DNA of 64,000 bases from Paenibacillus pasadenensis (GTDB lineage: Bacteria; Bacillota; Bacilli; Paenibacillales; Paenibacillaceae): the NCBI RefSeq assembly GCF_023715725.1, contig NZ_JAMBOT010000003.1:124001-188000 (forward strand), given 5' to 3'. Position numbers and translations under genes: made by a program. Of this stretch, positions 36,218 to 44,810 are shown in pieces (position 1 is the stretch's first letter; each line of letters begins with the position of its first letter). The notes beneath the pieces were generated by a model. It was not told where the DNA came from. It made no database searches and was given only the letters and a program-made list of their open reading frames with translations.

Positions 36218-36252
36218 CAGACGATTGCACGACGGGAGGATGCCAACCGGTC

Positions 36253-37533
36253 ATGTCTTTGTCTTCTAACACGAGCAACAAATCCGCCCTGCTGGCTCTT
36301 GCCTCCGTACCGCTCATTATGACGCTTGGCAATTCTATGCTAATCCCGGTGCTTCCTGCCATTCAGGAAGCGCTGGGCATTTCATCGCTGCAGTCGAGTC
36401 TGCTCATCACCGTGTACTCCGTAATGGCGATTTTACTCATACCGGTGGCAGGATATTTGTCGGACCGCATCGGCCGCAGGAAAGTCATTATCCCTAGTCT
36501 GATTTTGGCCGGGGCCGGCGGGGCTTTATGCGGATGGGCCGGCGGCTTAGGCCAGTCCGCATACGCTCTTATTCTGGCGGGCCGAGTGCTGCAGGGCATC
36601 GGCGCAGCCGGAGCGATGCCAATCGTACTGCCGCTAGTCGGCGACATGTTTCGCCGCGAGGAAGAGGTCAGCGCCGGACTCGGACTTATCGAAACGGCGA
36701 ATACGTTCGGCAAAGTGCTCAGTCCCATCGCCGGAGCAGCTCTGGCGCTGCTGGCCTGGCAGGCGCCATTCTGGACGGTTCCTTTATTGTGCGCGGTATC
36801 CATTGTGCTGCTTCTGATTCTGGTAAGAACTCCTGAAAAAAAAGCCGCCATTCCCATATCGCCGAAACGGTTCATCGGCAATGCGTTTAAGCTGTACAAA
36901 GCCAATGCCCGCTGGCTGACAGCATTGTTCATCATCGGCTGCCTGAGCATGCTGGCGCTGTTCGGGCTGCTGTTTTATTTGTCGGAAACGCTGGAGAAAA
37001 CCAACGGCTTAACCGGCATAACGAAAGGGCTTGTGCTGGCCATCCCGCTCGCCGTGCTTTGCGCCGCCTCTTTCACGGCGGGCAAGCTGATCGGCGAGCA
37101 TAAACAAGCGATGAAATGGACGATAACCGCAGGCATGGCGCTTGCCGCCGCAGCTATTGCCCTATGCATCGCCGACATGCCGACGGCGGCTCGCATCGCC
37201 TGGCTGAGCGCCGCCGGGCTTGGCCTCGGCGCCGCCCTGCCCTGCCTCGATGCCTTCATTACCGAAGGCATCGCCAAAGAGGAGCGGGGCACGATCTCCT
37301 CGCTTTACAGCAGCATGCGTTTTGTCGGCGTGGCGGCCGGACCGCCCGCGGCCTCGCTGCTGCTGAGAAGCTCCGTGCCCCTGCTCCTTGCCGTAATGGC
37401 CGCCTGCGCAGCGGCGGCCGGACTGCTTGCGCTGCTGCTGCTTCGTCCCGGCAAGCAGCAGCAGCGCGAGCTTCAGCGCGCGGGCTACGCCGCCGCGCGC
37501 CAGACGCGCCGGGGACGTGCCGGCGCACGATGA
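36253..37533 (+). CDS. Major facilitator superfamily exporter
   Basis: This 426-residue, 12-helix MFS transporter carries the antiporter motif GYLSDRIGRRKV after helix 2 and a motif C-like GLIETANTFGKVLSPIAGAAL in helix 5, which mark drug/proton antiporters of the DHA1 type. The last 30 residues are Arg/Ala/Gln-rich and cytosolic. The ATG follows GGGAGG by 13 nt, a little far. The gene lies downstream of an ABC exporter and TetR regulator, so drug or metabolite export is likely; the substrate is unknown. A leader with alternative pairing precedes it. Confidence 0.92.
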   Translation: MSLSSNTSNKSALLALASVPLIMTLGNSMLIPVLPAIQEALGISSLQSSLLITVYSVMAILLIPVAGYLSDRIGRRKVIIPSLILAGAGGALCGWAGGLGQSAYALILAGRVLQGIGAAGAMPIVLPLVGDMFRREEEVSAGLGLIETANTFGKVLSPIAGAALALLAWQAPFWTVPLLCAVSIVLLLILVRTPEKKAAIPISPKRFIGNAFKLYKANARWLTALFIIGCLSMLALFGLLFYLSETLEKTNGLTGITKGLVLAIPLAVLCAASFTAGKLIGEHKQAMKWTITAGMALAAAAIALCIADMPTAARIAWLSAAGLGLGAALPCLDAFITEGIAKEERGTISSLYSSMRFVGVAAGPPAASLLLRSSVPLLLAVMAACAAAAGLLALLLLRPGKQQQRELQRAGYAAARQTRRGRAGAR

Positions 37534-37572
37534 TGCGCGCGCTGCAATTTAGCGGGGATCCATAGAATTACC

Positions 37573-37606
37573 AAACGGCCGCCTGCTCAAAAGCAGGTGG
37601 CCGTTT
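37573..37606 (+). terminator. Hairpin after the MFS gene
   Basis: A 14-bp stem with one G-U pair (37573-37586 with 37593-37606) and a 6-nt loop. The T run is short (three T), so this may be a weak terminator. Confidence 0.6.
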
Positions 37607-37646
37607 GACGTATAGAGAATATCCCTTGATTGAGGAGTTGATTCAT

Positions 37647-38159
37647 TTGGGGATCTTCAACAAAAAAGCTGTTGTTTTATCTTTGACAGCAGCAGGTTTG
37701 CTATTATTAGGCGGCCTTCTCTTTATTGTTATCAACCGCACGACAACAGGAATTCTTTGGAAACACGGAGTAGATAAAACTGAAATCAAACTAACGATGG
37801 AGAAAACATCGTTTCGTTTTTACCTATATGAAAAGAAAGACGGAACGCAATCAAAACTAGATATACTGACACTTCGAAAGGAAGACGAAAAATCACTTTG
37901 GCGATATTACTATGACACCAAATTAATTAATGGCCATAGTGAAATTGTCAAAGCTTTTTATCCAACTGTAGAAAATGGGAATATGGTCGGGCATACCGTT
38001 TGGGGCGGCTCTTTAAAAAAATCCGCCTCTAAAATTAATCTTCGTTCATCAAGCGGAAAAATCGTTCCGGCCGAGTTAACTTTTACAGCTGAAGACGGAA
38101 CTACTTATTTTCTGCATGATGCAGGAAATAACGATAGCGAGGTTGAGATAGTCGATTGA
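37647..38159 (+). CDS. Unrecognised membrane-anchored protein, AT-rich gene
   Basis: I do not recognise this 170-residue protein. One membrane helix near the N-terminus (about 7-29: AVVLSLTAAGLLLLGGLLFIVI) is followed by an extracytoplasmic domain of mixed charge with several aromatic beta-like stretches (FRFYLYEKK, WRYYYDTKL). It could be a single-pass surface or sensor protein. The start is taken as TTG at 37647 because GAGGAG (37632-37637) lies 9 nt upstream; another TTG lies at 37605. The gene is much more AT-rich than its neighbours and stands alone between two terminators, which suggests recent acquisition (inference). Confidence 0.65.
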   Translation: MGIFNKKAVVLSLTAAGLLLLGGLLFIVINRTTTGILWKHGVDKTEIKLTMEKTSFRFYLYEKKDGTQSKLDILTLRKEDEKSLWRYYYDTKLINGHSEIVKAFYPTVENGNMVGHTVWGGSLKKSASKINLRSSSGKIVPAELTFTAEDGTTYFLHDAGNNDSEVEIVD

Positions 38160-38187
38160 TTCACTTCTATTTTCATGTTCTACATAG

Positions 38188-38223
38188 AAAACCCCCGGTA
38201 CCATAAAAGGATCCGGGGGTTTT
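38188..38223. terminator. Bidirectional terminator between the unknown membrane gene and the sulfatase
   Basis: An 11-bp perfect stem (38188-38198 with 38213-38223; AAAACCCCCGG) and a 14-nt loop, with A and T runs at its ends. Confidence 0.88.
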
Positions 38224-38291
38224 CAAGTATAAAACATAGTGATTGCTCAACTTCAACCTGTGCAGTCAACCGTCAGCAACAACCAGCCCCG

Positions 38292-39800
38292 CTACTCCAT
38301 GCGCATGCGCTTGAACTGCTTCAGCAGGGAGTCCTCGTGGCGGATCATCCAGTCGGCGAGCGACTGGCGCAGCTCGGCCAGCTTGCCGCTGTAATCGCTG
38401 CGGTTGATCAGGTTTGTCATCTCATGCGGATCGTTCGCCAGATCGTACAGCTCGTCCATGTCGCCGCAGTTGAACACGTATTTGTACGTGTCCTTGCGCA
38501 GCATGCGCTGAGTGAACATAGCGGCCTCCAGGCCTGCGCCTTCCGTTACGACGCAATCCGGCCAATTGTCGACCTGCTTGCCTTCCAGCATCGGCGCAAA
38601 AGACTGACCGTCCGATCCTGCAGGAGGAGCTTCAATTCCGGCGATGTTTAGAATCGTCGCATGAATATCGCAGGTGCCCACAAAGCTGGCCTCGCGGCGC
38701 GCCTCGTTGTTGGCTCCGGCAGGCTTCACGATAAGCGGAATACGGCAGGTTTCCTCGTACATAAAGAACGATTTGTCGCACAGGCCGCCGTGGATGCCGA
38801 GCGATTCGCCGTGGTCGGCCGTAAAGATAATGACGGTGTTATCGTACAGATCATGCTTTTTCAGGTAATCAAACAGACGTCCGATCTGATCGTCGATGCT
38901 GCTCATCGCGGCATAGTAGTGTTTGATGTACGGCACAAAATCGGCCCATTCCTTCGTGTTGCCCTTTTTAATCTGATGAATGGATGGTTTATCCTTGTTG
39001 TCGTCATAAAAGTTCGGCCAAGGCTCCAGCTCTACGTCTCGGTACCAGTCCAGGAACTTGGTCGGCGCAATGTAAGGCTCATGCGGACCCCAGAAGTTCA
39101 TAGAGAAGAAAAACGGCTCGTCGCGCTCGCGGAACTGATCGATATAATGAATGGCGCGCTCTGTCAAATAGTATTCAACCGTCGATTCAATCGGAGAAGT
39201 CAGCTCGGAGGCATAGTGGAACTCAAAATGCCCGCTCACTTTATTCTCCTCCTGCCAGGTCAGACCGTTCTGCGCCAAATAATCCTTGAACAGCGGATAG
39301 TTCATGCCGCCGCCGCCGTGACCGGCAAAATCGTCCGCCTCATAACCGACGTCTGAAGGCAGCGAACGGACGCCCGCATGAATGTCCGGGAAACGCATGT
39401 AAGCGAGGTTGTCCCGCAGCCATTGGCCCATCTCCGGCCCGAAGCCAAGATGCCATTTGCCTGTATAGCCAATGCTGTAATCCTGCTCTTGAAGCTGTCT
39501 GCTCAGCAGGCGCGGCGTGTCCGGCAGCTCGTGGACCATGCTGCCCATGCCGTACGTATTCGTTTGCATGCCATGCTTGAACGGATACAGGCCCGTTTGC
39601 ATCGAAGCGCGCGCCGGCGTACATACAGGGCAGCTCGTGTACGCATTGTCAAACACTACGCTTTCTTTCGCAAGCTCGTTCAAATAAGGAGTGCGGCATA
39701 CCTCGCCGCCGTAGCTGCGCAGCGTATCGACACGCTGCTGATCCGTCTGGATAAACAGAATGTTGGGACGGCGCTTCGTTTGTTCATTCGTATTCGACAT
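38292..39800 (-). CDS. Sulfatase family hydrolase (formylglycine type)
   Basis: This 502-residue protein belongs to the alkaline-phosphatase-fold sulfatases. The active-site motif CTPAR (Cys60 to Arg64 in CPVCTPARASMQTG) is the C-x-P-x-R signature; its Cys is converted to formylglycine by FGE or anSME. Metal-binding Asp20 lies in NILFIQTDQQR, and TADHGES and KWHLG are typical. No signal peptide is seen, so it is probably cytosolic, perhaps acting on imported sulfated sugars or choline-O-sulfate-like esters. The ATG at 39800 follows AGGAGG; the frame extends 42 codons upstream without similarity. No sulfate, transport or maturation gene lies beside it, so the substrate is unknown. Confidence 0.92.
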   Translation of the reverse strand: MSNTNEQTKRRPNILFIQTDQQRVDTLRSYGGEVCRTPYLNELAKESVVFDNAYTSCPVCTPARASMQTGLYPFKHGMQTNTYGMGSMVHELPDTPRLLSRQLQEQDYSIGYTGKWHLGFGPEMGQWLRDNLAYMRFPDIHAGVRSLPSDVGYEADDFAGHGGGGMNYPLFKDYLAQNGLTWQEENKVSGHFEFHYASELTSPIESTVEYYLTERAIHYIDQFRERDEPFFFSMNFWGPHEPYIAPTKFLDWYRDVELEPWPNFYDDNKDKPSIHQIKKGNTKEWADFVPYIKHYYAAMSSIDDQIGRLFDYLKKHDLYDNTVIIFTADHGESLGIHGGLCDKSFFMYEETCRIPLIVKPAGANNEARREASFVGTCDIHATILNIAGIEAPPAGSDGQSFAPMLEGKQVDNWPDCVVTEGAGLEAAMFTQRMLRKDTYKYVFNCGDMDELYDLANDPHEMTNLINRSDYSGKLAELRQSLADWMIRHEDSLLKQFKRMRME

Positions 39801-40318
39801 GATTGAGCCTCCTAATAGGAATAACTTCTGATTCGCGACTGCGGTAAAAGGTACCTGGATCTGGCACGGACATATGCAGGAAAGGGGAAGCGCTTGCAGA
39901 TCAAACCGGGATTTCCGAATCCTCATCCAAACGATGACCCGGCATAGCCTAACAGCCTAACGCCTCGCAGCTTCTGCGGCCGTTCCTATTCCACATGCTA
40001 CCTCCCGATCCCTGCATCGTAAACTTGTGAAAGATGCTTTTGCTTTGTTGCTTTTTACTTCACCTCTCTCAGAATAGACAATCCTGCGATATGTCATTCC
40101 TGCCCTGACTTGTTGTTTTTGACCTGGAGCGGCTCAACCGCCCGTCCTGTCCCGATTTAACGATGTTTTTGGAGCAAGCCAAATAACCATTCCCTTCCCC
40201 ATGCCTCCATTGCGGAAACATGCAAAAAGGAATGGTCCATATTGATCATGAAAAGGAGCTCCCCGTATACAATGTAATCGAGACCTAACAAACTAACCGC
40301 CTAACGGATTGGAGTGTA
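39801..40318. other. Intergenic region upstream of the sulfatase, no gene seen
   Basis: A 518-bp gap between iolW (ends 40319) and the sulfatase start. I see no ORF with a ribosome site, no repeat and no strong terminator hairpin. Only weak promoter-like boxes occur on the minus strand. It probably holds the sulfatase promoter and an operator for an unknown regulator. Confidence 0.45.
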
Positions 40319-41359
40319 TTATAAATCGATAACACGTTTCTCCTTGGCGCTCCGCTGCGCCGCTTCAATCAGCCGAATGACTCTCAGCGCATCCCGCGGC
40401 TCCACCTGCAGCGGCTCCTTGTTGCGGATCGCGGCGGCGACGCCCCGATAAAACAATTCGTAGCTGCCCGGTATCGTATCCACCTTCGTGCGCACAGTAA
40501 GCTCTCCAACCGCCGTCGTCAGCTCGCCAAAACATTCGGGCTTATCCGTTCCCCAGTCAGGGTCGCCCGGGCGCAAGCCGGCTTTAAGCTGCTCCTCTTG
40601 AGGATCGAGTCCGTATTTGTTAAAGCTGCCCAAATCTCCATGCACCATAAAACGCGGACCGGCCTGACGCACGAGCGTACCCGCCCGCAAAATCGCCCGG
40701 GACTGCGGGTATCCGAGCACAAGATGGAAATAGTCAACCGTTTCCGCGCCCTCGCGGTCCAGCCGCAGGTCGGCCCAGATCGATTCCGGCATGCCGAGCA
40801 CCTGCACCGCCTGGTCAATCAGGTGAGAGCCAAGATCGTACAAAATGCCTGAGCCCGGCAGCGCTTGCTCCCGCCAGGCCGTCTCGCCCTCCACTTCCGG
40901 AGTGTAGCGGTCATAATGCGCCTCATAAACGGATACACGTCCAATCGCGCCGGATGCCAGCACCTGATTGACCGTGAGAAAGTCGTTATCCCAGCGCCGG
41001 TTATGAAAAACGCTAAGCTGGACGCCCTTGTCCCGCGCCAGCGCAATCAGCTCCTCGGCCTCTGCAGTTGTGATCGTAAACGGTTTTTCCACGACGACAT
41101 GTTTTCCGGCCAAAATGGCCTTGCGGGCATGCTCGGCATGCAGCGTATTGGGGCTGGCCACAACGATCAGCTCCACCTCGCTGTCCAGCAGCGCTTCAAC
41201 ATCATCGTAGACCTCAACATCCGCGAAGTCCTCGCGCACCTTCTCCTTCTGCGATGTTACAACTCCCGCCAGCTTCAGCCCTTTCTCCGCCGCGATCAGC
41301 GGCGCGTGGAACACCGAGCCGGACAAGCCGTATCCGATCAAGCCCGTTGGAATTTCCAT
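40319..41359 (-). CDS. iolW: scyllo-Inositol 2-dehydrogenase (NADP), Gfo/Idh/MocA family
   Basis: This 346-residue protein aligns along its length with B. subtilis IolW (YvaA), which reduces scyllo-inosose to scyllo-inositol with NADPH. Shared landmarks are GLIGYGLSGSVFHAPLI (nucleotide loop), VVVEKPFT with the catalytic Lys, FHNRRWDNDFLT, LYDLGSHLIDQAV and TVDYFHLVLGYPQSRAIL. GGAGGG lies upstream of the ATG at 41359. No other inositol gene is in the window. Its substrate could be a related inosose or sugar, since the family is wide, but the close match to IolW argues for inositol. Confidence 0.88.
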   Translation of the reverse strand: MEIPTGLIGYGLSGSVFHAPLIAAEKGLKLAGVVTSQKEKVREDFADVEVYDDVEALLDSEVELIVVASPNTLHAEHARKAILAGKHVVVEKPFTITTAEAEELIALARDKGVQLSVFHNRRWDNDFLTVNQVLASGAIGRVSVYEAHYDRYTPEVEGETAWREQALPGSGILYDLGSHLIDQAVQVLGMPESIWADLRLDREGAETVDYFHLVLGYPQSRAILRAGTLVRQAGPRFMVHGDLGSFNKYGLDPQEEQLKAGLRPGDPDWGTDKPECFGELTTAVGELTVRTKVDTIPGSYELFYRGVAAAIRNKEPLQVEPRDALRVIRLIEAAQRSAKEKRVIDL

Positions 41360-41589
41360 TGGTTCGTCCCTCCGTTTGCCTGTTTCCGCTATGCGTAACC
41401 TGCTTGTATGGTGTTATACCTTACCCGCTTTGCATCGGAAAGAAACGAAGGCTCAAACGCCTCAAATTGTTCGCATGTTAGAAAAATGCAGCATCAAGGC
41501 CTATAGTAGAATGAAAATATGGAGCTCGACAAAAGGCAGATGCTGTTCATTAATAGGGTCAGTAATCTTTATAAAGAGGAGTGATTCGG

Positions 41590-41676
41590 GTGAATTCCCC
41601 CGGTAAAATTTTAATCGCGGCGTTTCTTTTTTCAGCGGTGTTAATAGGGCTTCTGTACATGTGGGTAAATAGCTGA
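41590..41676 (+). CDS. Small membrane protein of 28 residues
   Basis: A 29-codon frame starts with GTG at 41590, with AAAGAGGAGTGA just upstream (about 41573-41583) at good spacing. The product (VNSPGKILIAAFLFSAVLIG, then LLYMWVNS) is one hydrophobic helix with a short polar start, a typical microprotein layout. The in-frame GTG at 41581 lies inside the ribosome site. It is too short for an ordinary ORF search. A bidirectional terminator follows 35 bp later. I cannot assign a function; small membrane proteins often modulate transporters or stress responses. Confidence 0.6.
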   Translation: MNSPGKILIAAFLFSAVLIGLLYMWVNS

Positions 41677-41710
41677 TTCAAGTGAGGTGAACCATCACTT
41701 AAATTCACAA

Positions 41711-41788
41711 AAAAAGCCGTCGCAGAAGCGACAATGTCATTAAGTTAGCCCTTAAATTAATGACATTGCGCGGAAGCGACGGCTTTTT
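41711..41788. terminator. Nested hairpin terminator between the microprotein and the regulator gene
   Basis: An outer 13-bp stem (AAAAAGCCGTCGC, 41711-41723 with 41776-41788) surrounds an inner 11-bp stem (41733-41743 with 41757-41767). A and T runs at its ends allow stops in both directions. Confidence 0.85.
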
Positions 41789-41805
41789 ACTTTATTGCCA
41801 GCGGA

Positions 41806-42639
41806 TCAGTCAGCCAATCGGTAACCGACTCCGCGTACAGTCTCGATATAACTCGGAGAAACAGCGCTGTCGCCCAGCTTGCGCCGGAGACTTTTGACAT
41901 GCACATCAACGACGTTGCTGTTGCCGAAAAAGGTCGCTCCCCAAATATCTTCCATCATGTGCTCGCGGGTCAGCACCGCGCCTTCCGCCTGGATGAAATG
42001 GAGCAGCAGCTCGTACTCCGTCTTTGTCAGGTCGATCCGAATACCCGAGCGGAATACGGCCATGCGCTTTGTATCGATAACGAGATCCTTGAATCCGAGC
42101 ATGCTAGGATCGCCGGTTTCGTCCACGGCCGGCTCGCGCAGCAGCCATTGGCCGATGCGGTCCAGCATCTCATGAGGCGCGGCAGAGCTAAGCCCCCATG
42201 CTTCGGCAGCTTGGCGGGCGGCTTTGCCTCCGTAAGAAGCGGAGCCTCTTTGCGGCTTAATGGAAATTGAACGTTTGCGCTTCGCCGGATCGGCGATAAA
42301 CGTGCGGAAGCCGGGATCCGAGCTCAGAACGTTAGCTGCGCCGCCGTCCAGCAAGTACATATCCGCTTGCAGGCTATGCAGCACGAGATCGTCTACACGG
42401 TGGAATACAAGCACATCGTAACAAGCGGCCGAAAGATCGCGAATCAGCTCATGCAGCAGGTTCGGATACGGGCTAATCAGCACGATACGGCGGGTTGAAG
42501 CGCATAAAATAACCGGACTGGTCGAGACGGAACGTGCTTGCTCCTCTTCGGCCTCATTCAAGCTTTGCACCGCAGGATATCCAGGCAAATGAAACTCCGC
42601 CAAACGCTGCAGTTCTTCGTCAGTATGGATCGTCCTCAC
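41806..42639 (-). CDS. OmpR/PhoB-type winged-helix regulator with unusual receiver region
   Basis: The C-terminal 110 residues form an OmpR/PhoB DNA-binding domain (LVIDTKRMAVFRSGIRIDLT, EYELLLHFI, REHMMEDIWG, VDVHVKSLRRKLG, ETVRGVGYRL). The N-terminal part (about 1-165) resembles a receiver domain only weakly: RRIVLISPYPNLLHELIRDLSAACYDVLVFH and MYLLDGG are present, but the normal acid pocket and DxxMP phosphorylation site are not clear, so it may respond without phosphorylation. GTG at 42639 is chosen because GGGAGGAG lies 8 nt upstream; the frame extends to 42834 without similarity. No histidine kinase is adjacent. Confidence 0.8.
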   Translation of the reverse strand: MRTIHTDEELQRLAEFHLPGYPAVQSLNEAEEEQARSVSTSPVILCASTRRIVLISPYPNLLHELIRDLSAACYDVLVFHRVDDLVLHSLQADMYLLDGGAANVLSSDPGFRTFIADPAKRKRSISIKPQRGSASYGGKAARQAAEAWGLSSAAPHEMLDRIGQWLLREPAVDETGDPSMLGFKDLVIDTKRMAVFRSGIRIDLTKTEYELLLHFIQAEGAVLTREHMMEDIWGATFFGNSNVVDVHVKSLRRKLGDSAVSPSYIETVRGVGYRLAD

Positions 42640-42872
42640 TCCAGAATCTCCTCCCATTCTCAAACTAGGGTCCAGAGGATAAATTCCTTGCCTACCCATT
42701 CCCGGTATCCGGGTCTCTTTGTTGTGTCTATCTCTATATGGATCTGGTAAAAGCAACCAATTAAATCGGGATTTCTCCAACGTGCTGGCGCAAGCCGCTT
42801 TCTCTGTTGCATTTAAGTATAGGGGCTTCGACAAAATGGGTCAACCATGCGGGCTGAGCCGACTTCTGCGCC

Positions 42873-44720
42873 TCATAACCGGGACTGGTTTTCCGTATCT
42901 TCCGCTACTAAACTTTGCTGCTCCGCCGTCCGCAGCTGCCGCGTCGCAAATTCCCGGTAAAGGTCATGCGAAGCCAGCAGCTCCTCATGGGTTCCTCTGC
43001 CGGTAATCCGGCCCTTTTCGACAAAAAGAATCTGGTCCGCATCCACTACCGTGGATAAGCGGTGCGCGATAACAACGGTTGTGCGGCCTTCCATCAGATT
43101 GCCGAGCGCCTGCTGCACAATAATTTCGGATTGGCTGTCAAGCGCAGAGGTCGCTTCATCCAGCAGCAGCAGATCCGGAGCGCGCAGCAGCGCGCGGGCG
43201 ATGCCGATCCGCTGGCGCTGGCCGCCGGACAGCTTGATGCCGCGCTCGCCGACCTGCGTGTCATACCCTTCCGGCAGCTCGCTGATGAACTCGTCGGCAT
43301 AGGCCAGTCGGGCCGCTTCCTTCAATTCCTCTTCCGACGGCGTACGCTCAATGCCGTAGGTCATATTTTCCCGGATTGTGCCCGCCATGAGCGGGCTTTC
43401 CTGCGCCACGTAGCCGATCCGGCTGCGCCAGCTCGCCAGCGAGTAGCTGCCGATCGGCTCCCCGCCGATCAGAAGACTGCCCTCGGTTGGCTCGTAATAC
43501 CGCTCCAGCAGCGAAAACAGCGTCGTTTTGCCGCCGCCGCTCGGACCGACAATTGCCGTCACCTGTCCCGGATGCAGCGTAAAGTCCATTCCTTGCAGGA
43601 TTGGTTCACCGTTTTCATAGGCAAAGCCGACGCCCTCGGCCGAAATAGGCAGCTGCGCCCGCTTGAGCTCCCTGCCCGCAGCGAAGTTCTCCTCCGGCTC
43701 TGCAAGCGTCGCGTTGATCCGCTCCGTCGCTCCCATCGCTTTGTTAAACTGGGTGAAAAACACGGCGATTTGGCTAAGCGGCATAATAATTTGCATCAAA
43801 TAAAGGATAAACGCGACCAAGTCGCCAGCCGTTATGGCCCCGGACGAAACACGCACCCCGCCGTACCCGATAATAATGACGAGCATGAGCATGATGGTCA
43901 GCGACACGGCCGGGCCAATCATGGCTCCGGCTGCGCCCTCGCGAACGCCGAGCTTTTGCAAGGAGCGTATGCCCTTCATCCCCTCTTGAAGCTCGCGTCC
44001 TTCCGCGCCGGATGCCTTAACAAGCCGCACCTCGGACACGACATTGTTCAAATGTCCGGAAAAAGCCGCCGTCTCATCCTGCGTCGCTTTTGCGATGCGG
44101 TGCATGCGAATGCCCAGCGGCACCATGATGCCCGCCAACAGCGGAATCGCCACGAGCAGAATAAGCGTCATCCGCCAATCGAGCAGAAGCAGCAGCACGA
44201 GCGCGCCTGCAGCCGATATGATGCCGGTAATAAATCCGACAAGATGATCGGTGATAAGCCCGCGTACAACGAGCGTATCGCTCGTCATGCGGCTGACCGT
44301 TTCCCCGGTCTGATGGCGGTCGTAATAAGGAACCGGCAGCGCCATCAGCTTGCGCCAGAGGCGCTCTCTTAAGCTGGCGACGACATGCTGGCCAATTCGC
44401 GCGAGCAGGTAGCTGGAATAAGCTCCACCCGCTGCCTGCAGCAGGAAAAAGAGCACCAGCAGCACAATATGCATAGCGCTCAGCTGGCTAAGGCTGAAGC
44501 CGTCGATGAACTGTTTCGTAGCCATCGGCACGACAAGGCCGGCCGCGGTCGCTACCAGGCTGAGTCCAAGAGCGGTGGCGGCCAGTTTGCGCGGAGGCTT
44601 CGTATCGGCGATTAGCCGGATGAAGGAGCGCCAATTTGCGCGGGGCTCAGGTTTGGCTTCGGAGCCGGCCGCTTTTTGGCGGCGGTTGTTTGCAGCGGAT
44701 GAGGCGGTTGTGGAAGACAT
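42873..44720 (-). CDS. bmrA: Multidrug ABC exporter BmrA
   Basis: This 615-residue half-transporter aligns closely with B. subtilis BmrA (YvcC): KPPRKLAATALGLSL, VPMATKQFIDGFSLSQLS, ITDHLVGFITGIIS, DLVAFILYLMQIIMPL, then Walker A VGPSGGGKTT, signature IKLSGGQRQRIGIA, Walker B LLLLDEATSALD and HRLSTVVDADQILFVEKGRITGRGTHEELL. BmrA pumps many drugs, working as a homodimer. The ATG at 44720 is used because AAAAGGAG lies 8-9 nt before it; the frame's first ATG overlaps that site. The N-terminal 30 residues are a polar, unstructured extension. Confidence 0.94.
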   Translation of the reverse strand: MSSTTASSAANNRRQKAAGSEAKPEPRANWRSFIRLIADTKPPRKLAATALGLSLVATAAGLVVPMATKQFIDGFSLSQLSAMHIVLLVLFFLLQAAGGAYSSYLLARIGQHVVASLRERLWRKLMALPVPYYDRHQTGETVSRMTSDTLVVRGLITDHLVGFITGIISAAGALVLLLLLDWRMTLILLVAIPLLAGIMVPLGIRMHRIAKATQDETAAFSGHLNNVVSEVRLVKASGAEGRELQEGMKGIRSLQKLGVREGAAGAMIGPAVSLTIMLMLVIIIGYGGVRVSSGAITAGDLVAFILYLMQIIMPLSQIAVFFTQFNKAMGATERINATLAEPEENFAAGRELKRAQLPISAEGVGFAYENGEPILQGMDFTLHPGQVTAIVGPSGGGKTTLFSLLERYYEPTEGSLLIGGEPIGSYSLASWRSRIGYVAQESPLMAGTIRENMTYGIERTPSEEELKEAARLAYADEFISELPEGYDTQVGERGIKLSGGQRQRIGIARALLRAPDLLLLDEATSALDSQSEIIVQQALGNLMEGRTTVVIAHRLSTVVDADQILFVEKGRITGRGTHEELLASHDLYREFATRQLRTAEQQSLVAEDTENQSRL

Positions 44721-44810
44721 GATCGGCATCTCCTTTTGCCTAAATAAACTAATACAGCCATTATAGGCTTGCCCGATTTACGCCTGCAATCGGACCGGAG
44801 GATGAGGACG

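Noticed and set aside
43062..44372. 436-codon plus-strand frame across bmrA
   Set aside because: Shadow frame; Arg/His-rich with no recognisable domain.
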